Translations under genes and position numbers: made by a program
NCBI RefSeq assembly: GCF_900107125.1
Contig: NZ_FNOU01000002.1
Location: 210,187-274,186 of the forward strand
Length of the DNA: 64,000 nt
Direction: 5' to 3'
From: Eubacterium barkeri
Lineage (GTDB): Bacteria; Bacillota; Clostridia; Eubacteriales; Eubacteriaceae
Shown here: piece after piece, positions 16,747 through 27,263 of the stretch
Position numbering within the stretch: the stretch's first letter is position 1
Layout: each line of letters opens with the position of its first letter
The notes under the pieces: generated by a model
Database searches by the model: none
The model's input: the letters and a program-made list of their open reading frames with translations, nothing else
What the model was told of the DNA's origin: nothing

Positions 16747-17373
16747 TTACTTTTGATTGTGTTTCTTTACCTTTTTGATTCTAAAGTTTTCTTCTCGATC
16801 CTTTTCTTCGATGCTTTCTTCGATATATTTAATTGTCGTTTTAAGCTTTGGAATCTGAATTTTATCCAGTGCATTGGCACTTTTCTGTGTTTTTTTAATT
16901 TCCACACTGAGTCTAAAGGCCGTTCCTTCAATTTCTGCAAGTCGGTAAGAAAGCTCTTTGACCTCGTTAAACTTGGCTATTGCAACATCTAATGCTGGAT
17001 TGTTTTCATAAAATCCATAGGGCAGGTTCAGCGCTTCTTTGTCGGACTCTGGAATAACCAACTCTGGAATATCGACCCCCATGACACTACGGGTCCGTGT
17101 ATCAAAGGGGACTTCAGGAGGAATAGATAGAGCGAACTCATCAAGATGATTCAGTCCCATGCTTATGGTCACCTGTTGGAGTGCAATATAAGCCTCTTTA
17201 AACGTCTCCCCTATTTTAGCTTCAATTTCTTCAGACTGCTGTACCAACTTCATAATTTCCTGAATCAAGACAGTTCTTTTTTTATCTAAAAGATTATATC
17301 CTTTGGTTGAAAAAGAAAGACGTGCCTTGCTCTTGATCAAGTTGGCTTTTGTGGGTGTTATTTTTAAAGCCAT
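16747..17373 (-). CDS. ntpD: V/A-type ATPase subunit D (operon 1)
   Basis: Subunit D is the central rotor shaft that turns inside the A3B3 head and couples it to the membrane ring. The 208-residue sequence starts ALKITPTKANLIKSKARL, the usual D-subunit opening. Two long coiled-coil helices follow (about 10-75 and 125-195, with RRVNAL-equivalent TQKSANALDKIQIPKLKTTIKYIEE). It is the last gene of operon 1, 13 bases after subunit B, and is followed by the terminator. Confidence 0.95.
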   Translation of the reverse strand: MALKITPTKANLIKSKARLSFSTKGYNLLDKKRTVLIQEIMKLVQQSEEIEAKIGETFKEAYIALQQVTISMGLNHLDEFALSIPPEVPFDTRTRSVMGVDIPELVIPESDKEALNLPYGFYENNPALDVAIAKFNEVKELSYRLAEIEGTAFRLSVEIKKTQKSANALDKIQIPKLKTTIKYIEESIEEKDREENFRIKKVKKHNQK

Positions 17374-17386
17374 AGGAATCGCCTCC

Positions 17387-18787
17387 CTATTTAGCTTCTA
17401 AAGAATATTTTTTCTTAGGCAGATATTTTTCAATCAGTTTTGGACTAAGGCGATTGAGTTCTGTTTCTGGGAGAATGGTTAATAGTTTCCATCCCAAATC
17501 TAAGCTTTCATAAATCGTCCGATTTTCGTCAAATCCCTGGGTCAAGAATTCTGCTTCAAAAGCACGGCCAAACTCCATATATGTCTTGTCTGTAGCGCTT
17601 AAATCATCTTCACCCATGATTTGAGATAAGTCCCGAACTTCTTGTACTCGGGAGTAGGCGGCAAATAACTGATTCGCTAAATCCTGATGATCTTCACGGG
17701 TATACCCCTCACCAATACCATCCTTCATCAAACGGGACAGCGATGGTAAAATATCAATGGGTGGATAAATGCTACGCTGGAATAAATCACGGCTTAAAAC
17801 AATCTGTCCTTCTGTGATAAAGCCTGTAAGGTCAGGAATAGGATGGGTGATATCATCATTAGGCATAGTCAGAATTGGCAGGAAGGTAATACTCCCACTG
17901 CTGCTTTTAAGCATGCCGGCACGTTCATATAGGCTGGCCAAGTCAGAATACATATACCCAGGGTACCCTTTACGGCTTGGCACTTCTTCCCGGGCCGACG
18001 AAATCTCGCGCAACGCTTCACAATATGCCGTAATATCACTCATAACCACCAAAATCTGCATATCTTTTTGGAATGCCAGATATTCTGCCACTGTTAAAGC
18101 ACATCGCGGCGCTGTGATACGCTCAGCCACAGGGTCGTCCGCATAATTAACGAACATGACAACACGGTCCATGACATTGGCTTCTTCAAAGGTTTTCCGG
18201 AAGAATTTTTCATCATCATGTTTTACCCCAATAGCCGCAAAAATAACCGCAAATTCCTCTTTGTAATCATCTGAAATTTTAGCTTGACGAACGATTTGGG
18301 CCGCTAATTCATTGTGGCTTAAGCCATTTCCTGAAAAAATCGGAAGCTTTTGACCACGGATCAAGGTCATCAAAATATCGATGGAGCTAATCCCGGTTTG
18401 TATAAAATTTCGAGGGTATTTCCGACTCATGGGGTTAATGGGAGCCCCATTGATATTCGCCTCTTCGTCCGAAAAAATATCCGCCCCATGGTCAATAGGT
18501 TCCCCAATCCCATTAAAGACACGCCCTAATAAATCAATGGAAAGGGGAATGTTAAAGGATTCACCGGTAAAACGGGTAATGGCATTTTCAGCAGCCAGGC
18601 CTGAGGTCGACTGGAAAACCTGAATGGTTGCCGTCTGACCATCGATTTTAATGACCTTTCCCTTTTTCATCTCCCCGGTGGAGCGATCCTGGATATTAAC
18701 AACTTCACCGTAAAAAACATCGGTTACTTCTGATACTTCAATGAGTGGGCCGTTAATGTTATCAATGACTAAATATTCTCTTCTCAT
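17387..18787 (-). CDS. ntpB: V/A-type ATPase subunit B (operon 1)
   Basis: The non-catalytic regulatory subunit of the A3B3 head, 466 residues. A beta-barrel N-domain (about 5-75), nucleotide-binding-like core (about 75-350) with [69 protein letters not shown] and a helical C-domain are normal for the family. As expected for B, a true P-loop is missing ([14 protein letters not shown]). It is placed between A and D, as in all such operons. Confidence 0.96.
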   Translation of the reverse strand: MRREYLVIDNINGPLIEVSEVTDVFYGEVVNIQDRSTGEMKKGKVIKIDGQTATIQVFQSTSGLAAENAITRFTGESFNIPLSIDLLGRVFNGIGEPIDHGADIFSDEEANINGAPINPMSRKYPRNFIQTGISSIDILMTLIRGQKLPIFSGNGLSHNELAAQIVRQAKISDDYKEEFAVIFAAIGVKHDDEKFFRKTFEEANVMDRVVMFVNYADDPVAERITAPRCALTVAEYLAFQKDMQILVVMSDITAYCEALREISSAREEVPSRKGYPGYMYSDLASLYERAGMLKSSSGSITFLPILTMPNDDITHPIPDLTGFITEGQIVLSRDLFQRSIYPPIDILPSLSRLMKDGIGEGYTREDHQDLANQLFAAYSRVQEVRDLSQIMGEDDLSATDKTYMEFGRAFEAEFLTQGFDENRTIYESLDLGWKLLTILPETELNRLSPKLIEKYLPKKKYSLEAK

Positions 18788-18801
18788 ATTAACAGCCTCC
18801 T

Positions 18802-20574
18802 TTACGCTTCATATTTTTTGAATAGCTCATCATAAAATGTATCGATGTGCTGACGAATATCCTCAATACCGGATAAATCCTCGTTGGGAATATTATATTT
18901 CATTTTAACAATACGATCAAATATGGCCTCATTATATAATACAGAGGTCGGAATTCCCTCTTTTAAACCGACTAATCCTTTTTCATACAGATAGTCGATG
19001 ATTTTAAGCATTTGATATTGTTTTTCCAGGGGAACATAAGTGTCTGTATCATCAAAGGCGTTCTGCTGGAGGAATCCCAATCGAAGTAATCGGGATATCT
19101 GAAGAATCCAACGCTGATCATCAGGGAGGGCATCTTCGCCAACAAGCATAACCATTTCCTGAAGCTTGTTTTCCTGGAAAAGAATATCCAGCATTTTATT
19201 CCGCAAAAGAATGGCATCTTCTGCTACATGATCTTCATACCAGTCCGTTAAAAGCTTGACATAACCCGAATAGCTTTCCATCCAGTTGATGGCCGGATAG
19301 TGTCTGGCGTAAGCTAAATTTTTATCCAAGGCTAAAAATGTATTCACAAAACGCTTTGTGTTTTCTGTAACGGGTTCTGAGAAATCCCCACCAGCTGGAG
19401 AAACAGCTCCAACGATGCTGATGGAGCCCAATCGGCCTCCGATAGTATCAACGGAACCTGCCCGTTCATAGAATTCTGCGATACGGGAGCTCAAATAGGC
19501 AGGATATCCTTCCTCTGCGGGCATTTCTTCCAGACGGCCAGAGATTTCACGAAGAGCCTCGGCCCAACGGGATGTTGAGTCAGCCATCATGGCGACATCG
19601 TACCCCATATCTCTAAAGTACTCTGCCATGGTAATCCCAGTGTAAATACTAGCTTCACGGGCAGCAACCGGCATGTTCGATGTATTGGCGATCATAACGG
19701 TCCGCTCCATAATGGATTGTCCTGACTTAGGGTCTATGAGTCCAGGGAAGTCTTCAATAACCTCGGTCATTTCGTTACCGCGTTCCCCGCAACCAATGTA
19801 AATGATAATATCTGCATCTGACCATTTTGCCAATTGATGTTGGGTCATGGTCTTTCCGGTACCAAAGCCTCCAGGAATGGCTGCCGTACCACCCTTTGCA
19901 ATGGGAAAGAAGAAATCAATGATACGTTGGCCGGTAATCAGGGGTTTTTCTGGTTCCCGACGGAAGGCCGATGGACGGGGCTTACGGATTGGCCATTCCT
20001 GATACATCTTTAAGAGGTGCTTTTCACCTTCTGCATCCTTTATGGTACAAATAGGTGTTTCGATATTATAACTGCCATCCACTACGATATCCACCACTTC
20101 ACCTGAAAGGTTTGGAGGGATCATCAAGCGATGCTCAATCATCAGGGTTTCCTGGATGGTGGCAAAAATTTGACCCGGTTCCACCTGATCTCCCAGCTTG
20201 ACGTTGAGGGTCACATTCCAAAGCTTATCTTCATCAATGGACATCAAGCCAATGCCATCTGGAATAAATACAGGAGATAACTCCTGTATTTTTTCAAGGG
20301 GGCGCTGAATACCATCAAACATATTTTTCAACATTCCAGGACCGAGTTTAACACTAAGGGGCAGCCCTGTAGGATGGATTTCTTCCCCAGGCATGAGCCC
20401 TTCCGTTTCCTCGTATACCTGGATGGTTCCGATATCACCATCTAATACGATCACTTCACCAATTAACTTTTTATCACCAACCATGACCATTTCACGCATG
20501 GAGAAACTGGTCATATTATAGCCTGTGACAACAGGCCCGTTTACCCCCTGGATAATTCCTTTGATTTCACTCAT
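18802..20574 (-). CDS. ntpA: V/A-type ATPase catalytic subunit A (operon 1)
   Basis: The catalytic ATP-binding subunit, 590 residues. The P-loop is PGGFGTGKT (234-242), which differs from the PGPFGSGKT of the operon 2 copy. The Walker B region and catalytic glutamate are in [12 protein letters not shown] (about 262-273), the non-homologous bulge domain lies at about 115-185, and [27 protein letters not shown] is present. Its gene overlaps the end of subunit E by 8 bases. All parts needed for catalysis are present. Direction (synthesis or hydrolysis) cannot be read from this subunit. Confidence 0.96.
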   Translation of the reverse strand: MSEIKGIIQGVNGPVVTGYNMTSFSMREMVMVGDKKLIGEVIVLDGDIGTIQVYEETEGLMPGEEIHPTGLPLSVKLGPGMLKNMFDGIQRPLEKIQELSPVFIPDGIGLMSIDEDKLWNVTLNVKLGDQVEPGQIFATIQETLMIEHRLMIPPNLSGEVVDIVVDGSYNIETPICTIKDAEGEKHLLKMYQEWPIRKPRPSAFRREPEKPLITGQRIIDFFFPIAKGGTAAIPGGFGTGKTMTQHQLAKWSDADIIIYIGCGERGNEMTEVIEDFPGLIDPKSGQSIMERTVMIANTSNMPVAAREASIYTGITMAEYFRDMGYDVAMMADSTSRWAEALREISGRLEEMPAEEGYPAYLSSRIAEFYERAGSVDTIGGRLGSISIVGAVSPAGGDFSEPVTENTKRFVNTFLALDKNLAYARHYPAINWMESYSGYVKLLTDWYEDHVAEDAILLRNKMLDILFQENKLQEMVMLVGEDALPDDQRWILQISRLLRLGFLQQNAFDDTDTYVPLEKQYQMLKIIDYLYEKGLVGLKEGIPTSVLYNEAIFDRIVKMKYNIPNEDLSGIEDIRQHIDTFYDELFKKYEA

Positions 20575-21202
20575 TATTCATCACCTGTTTATCCATGATT
20601 TCACTTAGCTTCATCCCGACATATTTGTTGTTATCACGGACTAAATTTGCCATTGAAAAATCACAATTAATGCGATTATCCACATCTCGAACGATGATTC
20701 CACCAATGACTGATTTCGGTGTATCTTCAAAGGATAAATTATAGTCCGGCAAGCATTGCGCCGCCAAGTCCTGAATAATTTTTCGATCCTCTGGAATACA
20801 AAAAAGGATGAGCTCTTTACGATTACCAAAGATACCCGGGACTTTCTTTAGACATTTTTCCAGATAAGCATTATAAATCGGAGTCCCAATATAATCCCGA
20901 GCTTCATTCCAAATAGTTTGCTTAAAATCCTCTAAAATGATACTACGCTGTTCGAGTAAATTGTTTTTAGACACGTTTTTTCCCTGGGCGATAATTTTAT
21001 TTTTGTCCCGAAAAATAACATGATAATTTCGCTCCTCAATATTTCGTTTTTCATTTTTTAATCTTTCCTCAGCAGCCTCAATTGCTGCAGCTTTTTTCTC
21101 CTTTGCCGCATCAATGATTTCCTTCCCCGTTTCCCGTTGCTTTTTTAAAAGGTATTGGGTGAAAACGCTGAGTTTCTGTTCAACTGATATCATAGGTTCC
21201 AC
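20567..21202 (-). CDS. ntpE: V/A-type ATPase subunit E (operon 1)
   Basis: The peripheral stalk subunit, 211 residues. A long charged N-terminal coiled coil (about 5-95, EIIDAAKEKKAAAIEAAEERLKNE) is followed by a globular alpha/beta C-domain (about 110-205). That domain ends in GGIIVRDVDNRINCDFSMANLV, the E-subunit signature (GGvvv...g.i.vd.tl). It pairs with subunit H to link A3B3 to subunits C and I. It overlaps subunit A downstream. Confidence 0.9.
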   Translation of the reverse strand: MEPMISVEQKLSVFTQYLLKKQRETGKEIIDAAKEKKAAAIEAAEERLKNEKRNIEERNYHVIFRDKNKIIAQGKNVSKNNLLEQRSIILEDFKQTIWNEARDYIGTPIYNAYLEKCLKKVPGIFGNRKELILFCIPEDRKIIQDLAAQCLPDYNLSFEDTPKSVIGGIIVRDVDNRINCDFSMANLVRDNNKYVGMKLSEIMDKQVMNNE

Positions 21203-21216
21203 TTCCTTTGGCTATA

Positions 21217-21958
<742 letters not shown>

Positions 21959-21971
21959 TTACTCCTTTGAA

Positions 21972-23930
21972 CTAAATGGTTTCATTTTGAATTTCTGTGT
22001 TTAGGGGAATGAATTCTTCCCCATCGCCAGTATAATATTTGCTGAATAACTCGTAAAACTGGAGACGCAGGCATTGAATAAAGTCAATCAAACCTTCCAG
22101 AACGATAATAAGAATATTTCCAAGGATTAATACGACAATGCCGCCAAATCCGCCGCCAACCATTTCCGCCAGTGTTTCAAAAGCCATAAATAAACCTACA
22201 TGGGTTAATGCAAAAGCACCGACACGGATAAAGCTCAGGGTATTACTCAGCATCCCAAGCAGCATCTCAAATAATCCAAACCCCGCTTCAACGTAGTAGT
22301 CACCCGCTGTCGAGTCGTAAAGCTTCCGATGGCGAATCGTATTAGCAATGGGCTCCCGGAAAAGAACAAGCACCACAAGAACGGCCGCAACAATGTATAA
22401 AGGCATCACTGCACCTGCTCCAATTGTGAGCGTCCCTAACACACATACCAACAAGGTGATATATAATACAAGACCAGCCACACCACTGGGACCAAACCAC
22501 CCTTCCTTAATGTCTCCACTGTGGAGTTTGTTAATGATGGAATAGATATATCCACAAAGAAGCATGGCGACACCGACGATGACGGCAGTAATCAAGATTG
22601 TATTGATTGAAGAAAATGGCCGAACCCAAAGCGTTGGTAGAAGCGTCTCATTCCCAAAGATACTGCCATAAATAAAACCAAAAATAATGGAGCTAATGGC
22701 CATTCTGGATAAGACATTTCCTAAATCCATTCCTTTTTTGCCTGCGATTATGCCGCCCAGCAACAGAACCAAGCCCTGTCCTACATCCCCGAACATAAAT
22801 CCAAAGCAAAATAAATACGTCACACTGAGAAAGGGGGTGGGATCTAACTCATTATAAGCTGGCACCCCGTACATTTTTACCAGTGCTTCAAAGGGCTTAA
22901 AAACCCAATTATTCTTCATCTTTGTAGGCGGTTTATTTGACTTATTCGCTTCGCTAAACATCACGATCATGCCAGGATATTTTTTTGCAATTCCCTCTAA
23001 TTTTGCCTTATCCTTTTTAGGGATCCATCCTGAAAAATAAAAATTGTCTTCAGAAAAGGCCATATGCCGTTTCATGATATTGATATTAGCATATAGGGTC
23101 AGTACATTAAAAAGATTTTCCGCTTCCCGACGATTATCATGACAATAATCCTGGATCTTAGACTCACATAATTCAATTTGCTTTTCAAGCTTAATGCGTT
23201 CAAGGCTTAGGTCCGTCAAAATATCGTTTGGAACCTTGGTATATTTTTGATCCAGGCCTTCAACGGTCTTAAAACCTAATGCCTTCAGAATCCGACGTGT
23301 TTCAACTTCTAGATCCTTAGGCGAAATAATCAGGAAAACTTCTTCGCTCTCATTGTTTCCAACATGAAACACAATGGAGGTAACGGTATTATAAATACTC
23401 TTTAATCGGGCAGCATTATCCTTTGAAACAGAGCCTAAAACATAAGAAAAATATTTTAAGCCATCTAAATCAGCCATAGGGACATCTAAATCTTTGAGAT
23501 AACTATAGGCTGTGATGCTTTTTTCAATTTCTGCAATCCGAGCTCGATTGGGTTCGAGAGCCATGCATTCCGTGTTAATGAATGCTTCGTACTGCTTTTC
23601 CTGCTCCAGAACACTGCTTAGATTTAAATCCAAAGACTTTAATTGTTCCATATTAAACTCAAGCTTATCATCATAAAGCGTGCTGAGTTTCTTAACCATA
23701 TCGACGAAAGGCTTTTCGTCCGCAACATCTTCGCCAGATTTCAGTCGGGCAAAACCAAGCAATTCATCAAGGTTCTCCTCACAAACTGGTAATGTAAAAC
23801 GTCCTGCGTCAATCTCACTCATCGTATCAACGATTTGAATATCCTGATACAGGAACATATCTTTGGCAAAGGCATCGACGTCCGTAATCTTTCCGACAAC
23901 GTTCATCATTAAAACATTTTCAATCGCCAT
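21972..23930 (-). CDS. ntpI: V/A-type ATPase subunit I (operon 1)
   Basis: The stator membrane subunit, equivalent to F-type a, 652 residues. A soluble N-terminal half (about 1-330) with coiled coils binds the peripheral stalks. The C-terminal half has about eight membrane helices (from PFLSVTYLFCFGFMFGDVGQG on), including SFIRVGAFALTHVGLFMAF with the conserved arginine that faces the ring. ATG 23930 is chosen because GGAAGGAAG lies just upstream; the longer frame starting at 23948 (GTG) would include that site. Subunit K follows after 16 bases. Confidence 0.94.
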   Translation of the reverse strand: MAIENVLMMNVVGKITDVDAFAKDMFLYQDIQIVDTMSEIDAGRFTLPVCEENLDELLGFARLKSGEDVADEKPFVDMVKKLSTLYDDKLEFNMEQLKSLDLNLSSVLEQEKQYEAFINTECMALEPNRARIAEIEKSITAYSYLKDLDVPMADLDGLKYFSYVLGSVSKDNAARLKSIYNTVTSIVFHVGNNESEEVFLIISPKDLEVETRRILKALGFKTVEGLDQKYTKVPNDILTDLSLERIKLEKQIELCESKIQDYCHDNRREAENLFNVLTLYANINIMKRHMAFSEDNFYFSGWIPKKDKAKLEGIAKKYPGMIVMFSEANKSNKPPTKMKNNWVFKPFEALVKMYGVPAYNELDPTPFLSVTYLFCFGFMFGDVGQGLVLLLGGIIAGKKGMDLGNVLSRMAISSIIFGFIYGSIFGNETLLPTLWVRPFSSINTILITAVIVGVAMLLCGYIYSIINKLHSGDIKEGWFGPSGVAGLVLYITLLVCVLGTLTIGAGAVMPLYIVAAVLVVLVLFREPIANTIRHRKLYDSTAGDYYVEAGFGLFEMLLGMLSNTLSFIRVGAFALTHVGLFMAFETLAEMVGGGFGGIVVLILGNILIIVLEGLIDFIQCLRLQFYELFSKYYTGDGEEFIPLNTEIQNETI

Positions 23931-23948
23931 AACTACTTCCTTCCACAC

Positions 23949-24998
23949 CTAATCAAAGTAACGAATTAGGAATTTTTCTGTTTCTTCGATGCTCATGCGG
24001 TAACGCTTGCTTTCTATAATTGACGTGACATCTTCAATTTCAAATTCTGTCAGTCGAATAAACGCAACCACCTTTCCAATACCCGAATCATTTTTATGGA
24101 ATAGGTTTAAAAAGGCAAAATAGAGAAACCGCTCACGTCGGCGCTCCATATACAAATCGATGGTCTTCCGATGATTGAACAAGAATTTATATTCATCATA
24201 GCTTTCCATCATCTGGAGTAGGGTATCCATATCCTTTACCTCAGCCATCTTCTGAATCCCCTCCATTTTAATACGGAGTCCTCCACGAAGACTGTATGCC
24301 AGTAATTCTTCCCGTGATAAATTATAAAACTTCTTTCCACGATATAGCCAGATAAGGTTGAGCAGATCAATACCCTTTCTCATTGTGGTAATGAGCGCCT
24401 TATTTTCCCTTTGATCCAACCGATCCAGATACCACTTTAATTTGTCATAATAGTAGCGTTCCAATGATTTCTCAATGGGGAATAAATCCTCGTCTATTGA
24501 AACTGTTTTATAAATTTCTAAGATTCGAAAATATTCTGTATGTACCAATACTTTTTTAAAACTCTCCCAATCACCCGCCTTCAATAAATGCTCAAAGTCG
24601 ATATTGGTATACTCCTTTGAATAAACGAGCAAAGGTGCCAAACTCTCCAGATTTTCTCCCCTGGCCATCCCTCGAATCAAGATCCGCAATGCCTCGATAT
24701 CTGCACGAATCAAAAAGGTTTTGATAAACCCCTTTTCCATTCCACTGAGATAATGAAGTATTTTTTCAATTTGCTGGATTTTCATTCGATTCAATGGGAT
24801 CTCAACTGCCTGACGATGGACCTGCAAAGTATCGACATCCTTTAAAAAAGGAGCATAGTACGTCTCGCTTTTTAAATAAGACAAAACACCCGCAACATCC
24901 GGCTCCCGAATCAATGCTTGATAATCGAGCTTTGTAAGCATCCGGGACTTCATCGCCATGACTTTAGTATCAACACAGGAATGTTTACTGTTAGCCAT
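23949..24998 (-). CDS. ntpC: V/A-type ATPase subunit C (operon 1)
   Basis: Subunit C is the funnel-shaped adaptor between the rotor shaft and the membrane ring. The all-helical 349-residue protein has three repeat-like regions and family elements such as AMKSRMLTKLDYQALIREPDVAGVLSYL at the start and FLIRADIEALRILIRGMARGE near 110. It is the second gene of operon 1. In operon 2 the gene follows subunit E instead, so the two operons differ in order. Confidence 0.92.
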   Translation of the reverse strand: MANSKHSCVDTKVMAMKSRMLTKLDYQALIREPDVAGVLSYLKSETYYAPFLKDVDTLQVHRQAVEIPLNRMKIQQIEKILHYLSGMEKGFIKTFLIRADIEALRILIRGMARGENLESLAPLLVYSKEYTNIDFEHLLKAGDWESFKKVLVHTEYFRILEIYKTVSIDEDLFPIEKSLERYYYDKLKWYLDRLDQRENKALITTMRKGIDLLNLIWLYRGKKFYNLSREELLAYSLRGGLRIKMEGIQKMAEVKDMDTLLQMMESYDEYKFLFNHRKTIDLYMERRRERFLYFAFLNLFHKNDSGIGKVVAFIRLTEFEIEDVTSIIESKRYRMSIEETEKFLIRYFD

Positions 24999-25032
24999 TA
25001 ATCACCACTTCTTTTTCTAGATAACTAAATAT

Positions 25033-25356
25033 CTAATCAACCTTCTGCAATAAGCTCTCTAAAACTTGCCTTGCATAATCCGCTTTTTCCAACTCGTACT
25101 GAGCCCTTGCCGATTCAAGATTATTCTTCATTTCTTGAATGGTCAGTTCTTTTTCTGTTTGGGCTTTTTCAATTTCTATTCGATAATTCATCGCACTATC
25201 TTCTTTGGCTTTAGACAGGATTTCAGATTCACGCTTTTTAAGATCAGCCTGGGTATCCACACTGATTTTTTCCGCCCGCGCAATCGCGCTTGCCTGAATT
25301 TCTACAGCCCGTTTATCCAAACTAACAATCTGACGAATGACACTATTCATCGACAC
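25033..25356 (-). CDS. ntpH: V/A-type ATPase subunit H, peripheral stalk coiled coil (operon 1)
   Basis: A 107-residue, almost entirely coiled-coil protein (charged heptads from about 10 to 100). It is the partner of subunit E in the peripheral stalk (called G or H depending on nomenclature, NtpF in E. hirae). A GTG start at 25356 is preferred because GGAGG lies 8 bases upstream. The ATG two codons later is too far from the site, and an overlapping out-of-frame ATG leads to an early stop. It is the first gene of operon 1. Confidence 0.85.
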   Translation of the reverse strand: MSMNSVIRQIVSLDKRAVEIQASAIARAEKISVDTQADLKKRESEILSKAKEDSAMNYRIEIEKAQTEKELTIQEMKNNLESARAQYELEKADYARQVLESLLQKVD

Positions 25357-25394
25357 ATGCAGGACCTCCTTTTCTATTTAGAAATATTGTCTAC

Positions 25395-25422
25395 ATTATA
25401 GCACTTTGAAAAATCTTTGCAA
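25395..25422 (-). promoter_or_regulatory. Promoter of V/A-ATPase operon 1
   Basis: TTGCAA (25422-25417) and TATAAT (25400-25395) are 16 bases apart on the minus strand. A TG extends the -10 (TGCTATAAT). The transcript would start about 30 bases before the subunit H start. Confidence 0.8.
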
Positions 25423-25462
25423 AAGCTTTTTCAGGATACCAATGAGTGAAAAGGGATTCTTA

Positions 25463-25493
25463 TAGAAATTACGGAAATTGTCGTGAATTTCTA
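25463..25493. repeat. Dyad upstream of the operon 1 promoter
   Basis: TAGAAATT (25463-25470) and AATTTCTA (25486-25493) form perfect 8-bp arms. ACG and CGT extend them with a one-base offset. It is centred about 60 bases upstream of the -35 box. It could be an operator for operon 1, or an AT-rich coincidence. The rest of the 25357-25661 gap holds the promoter and the hydrogenase terminator, and I see no gene in it. Confidence 0.4.
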
Positions 25494-25555
25494 CCAAAAA
25501 GTTCCTGTTTCCCATCTTTTCTTAAAGAATTTTTACAGTATTTTCTTTTTTAGAG

Positions 25556-25599
25556 CTAAAAAACAGGAAAAGGTCCCATTGTGCGGACCTTTTCCTGTT
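25556..25599 (-). terminator. Terminator of the hydrogenase gene
   Basis: A perfect 15-bp stem, AACAGGAAAAGGTCC with GGACCTTTTCCTGTT (25599-25585 with 25576-25562), is followed by TTTT on the minus strand. Confidence 0.92.
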
Positions 25600-25661
25600 A
25601 AATGTTGCGTTTTGAATTAAAATAATTATTTTTCAAGCATCATTAGAGCGATTCGAACGCA

Positions 25662-27113
25662 TTAATCACGATGCATCGAAAATTTTGTGCGATCTACAGA
25701 TTTCAAATTCTCTGTAATTTGTCTTTCTTGGGCTTTTTTTATCAGTAAATCCCGATCTTTCCTGCTTGCCATTGGGTCCTTCATCCGGCTGGGTCCACCG
25801 ACACAACCACCCTCACATGCCATACCTTCAATAAAATCATCCTTTAGTCGACCGGCCTTTAGTAATGCTAATGCCTTTTTGCATTCCCCCGCTCCGTTGG
25901 CCGCACAGACCGATAAGGCGTCGTGCTCTGCACCAATTTCATCAAGATAAGCAAGAACTGAAGCAGAGACACCACCCGCATTCCCATAACGCTTACCGTA
26001 GACAGTTGAGGCTTGATAAGAATTTTCAGCAGGCTTTAATACAACTTCTTTTGCTCTGAAAATAGCCCTGATCTCACTGTAGGTTAAAACATAATTTGCA
26101 TTATCCGAAATTTTTTGATCGACAACCTCAGACTTTTTAGCAACGCAAGGGCCGATAAAAACAGTAATAGCATCCGGATCCTGAGACTTGATCATCCGGG
26201 ATACAGCGCACATGGGTGAGACTGTTGTGGAAACATGTGGTTCTAATTCCGGATAATGACGATAAATCATATTAACGAATCCCGGGCAGCAAGAGGTTGT
26301 TTTCTTTTCATTCTTTTCAAATGCCTCATACCACTCTAGGGCTTCGCTTTCAGTTGTCAAATCACCGCCTAATCCCACTTCAATCAAATCAGTAAAGCCG
26401 ACTTCCTTCGCTGCAATTCTAAAGCTCTCCATGGTAATGTCTGGCCCAAATTGTCCCTCTGTTGCCGGAGCAAGCATTGCATATACATTTTTTCCTGATT
26501 TTAATGCCTCAATAACATCCAACATAAAGGTTTTTGTCCCAATGGCGCCAAAGGGACAGCTATGGATACAGGCACCACAGCGGATACAGCGTGCTTCATC
26601 AATAACTGAAACGCCATATTCATCGTAGGTAATGGCGTTAACCGGACAACTAAATTTACATGGCCGTTTTAGATAAGCAATGGCATTATAAGGACATGCC
26701 TTAGCACACTTACCACATTCCTTGCATTTTACAGGATCTATTTTTGAGCGGGTTTCCCCTTCTGTAATGGCCTCGAATTTGCAGGCATTAATACAGCCCT
26801 TCCCCAAACAATTCTGGCAATTATCCGTCACCACGTAACTGGATATGGGGCAATCTTCACAGGCCGAGCTAATGACCTGAATGACATTTCCATCGTCAAC
26901 CGGTCCGACGGCTTTTCCTTCAGCAAGGCGAATACGTTGACGGATAATTTCTCTTTCTTTATAAACGCAGCACCGGAAATGCGGAATGGGTCCAGGTATC
27001 ATTTTTTTAGGTAAATGCTCCCGTTCCTCATCCAGGTTTCCCTCAAAGGCGAGTCGTGCGACTTCATATAAAACATCATGTTTAATCTTTAAAATATTAG
27101 TATCTGCTGCCAT
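25662..27113 (-). CDS. Monomeric [FeFe] hydrogenase, group-B-like
   Basis: A 483-residue iron-sulfur protein. Cysteine motifs for several 4Fe-4S clusters fill the N-terminal third: CEDC...CQNC (85-102), CKECGKCAKAC (130-140), CIRCGACIHSC (176-186). The H-cluster domain follows, with L1 TSCCPGF (273-279), L2 GPCVAKKSE (321-329) and L3 MACEGGCVGGPSR (431-443). L2 lacks the methionine of the MPC motif in group A, and L3 has GGP instead of GGGQP; both point to the less-studied group B. No 2Fe-2S domain is present. It probably exchanges electrons with ferredoxin. ATG 27113 follows GGAGG by 6 bases. The gene is monocistronic, with its own promoter and terminator. Confidence 0.9.
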   Translation of the reverse strand: MAADTNILKIKHDVLYEVARLAFEGNLDEEREHLPKKMIPGPIPHFRCCVYKEREIIRQRIRLAEGKAVGPVDDGNVIQVISSACEDCPISSYVVTDNCQNCLGKGCINACKFEAITEGETRSKIDPVKCKECGKCAKACPYNAIAYLKRPCKFSCPVNAITYDEYGVSVIDEARCIRCGACIHSCPFGAIGTKTFMLDVIEALKSGKNVYAMLAPATEGQFGPDITMESFRIAAKEVGFTDLIEVGLGGDLTTESEALEWYEAFEKNEKKTTSCCPGFVNMIYRHYPELEPHVSTTVSPMCAVSRMIKSQDPDAITVFIGPCVAKKSEVVDQKISDNANYVLTYSEIRAIFRAKEVVLKPAENSYQASTVYGKRYGNAGGVSASVLAYLDEIGAEHDALSVCAANGAGECKKALALLKAGRLKDDFIEGMACEGGCVGGPSRMKDPMASRKDRDLLIKKAQERQITENLKSVDRTKFSMHRD

Positions 27114-27166
27114 ATTATTCCTCCATGACGATCTCAGCAATCCACAGTCAGATTTCGACCGTATTT

Positions 27167-27195
27167 ACTCTAAACGATCGATGGAAGATTGTCAA
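27167..27195 (-). promoter_or_regulatory. Promoter of the hydrogenase gene
   Basis: TTGACA (27195-27190) and TAGAGT (27172-27167) have a 17-base spacer on the minus strand, about 50 bases before the ATG. Confidence 0.65.
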
Positions 27196-27263
27196 AGGGT
27201 TAACAAATATATATCTGATAATTTAGCGCAGTTTCATACTTCCCCAACTTTAATGACAAAATA

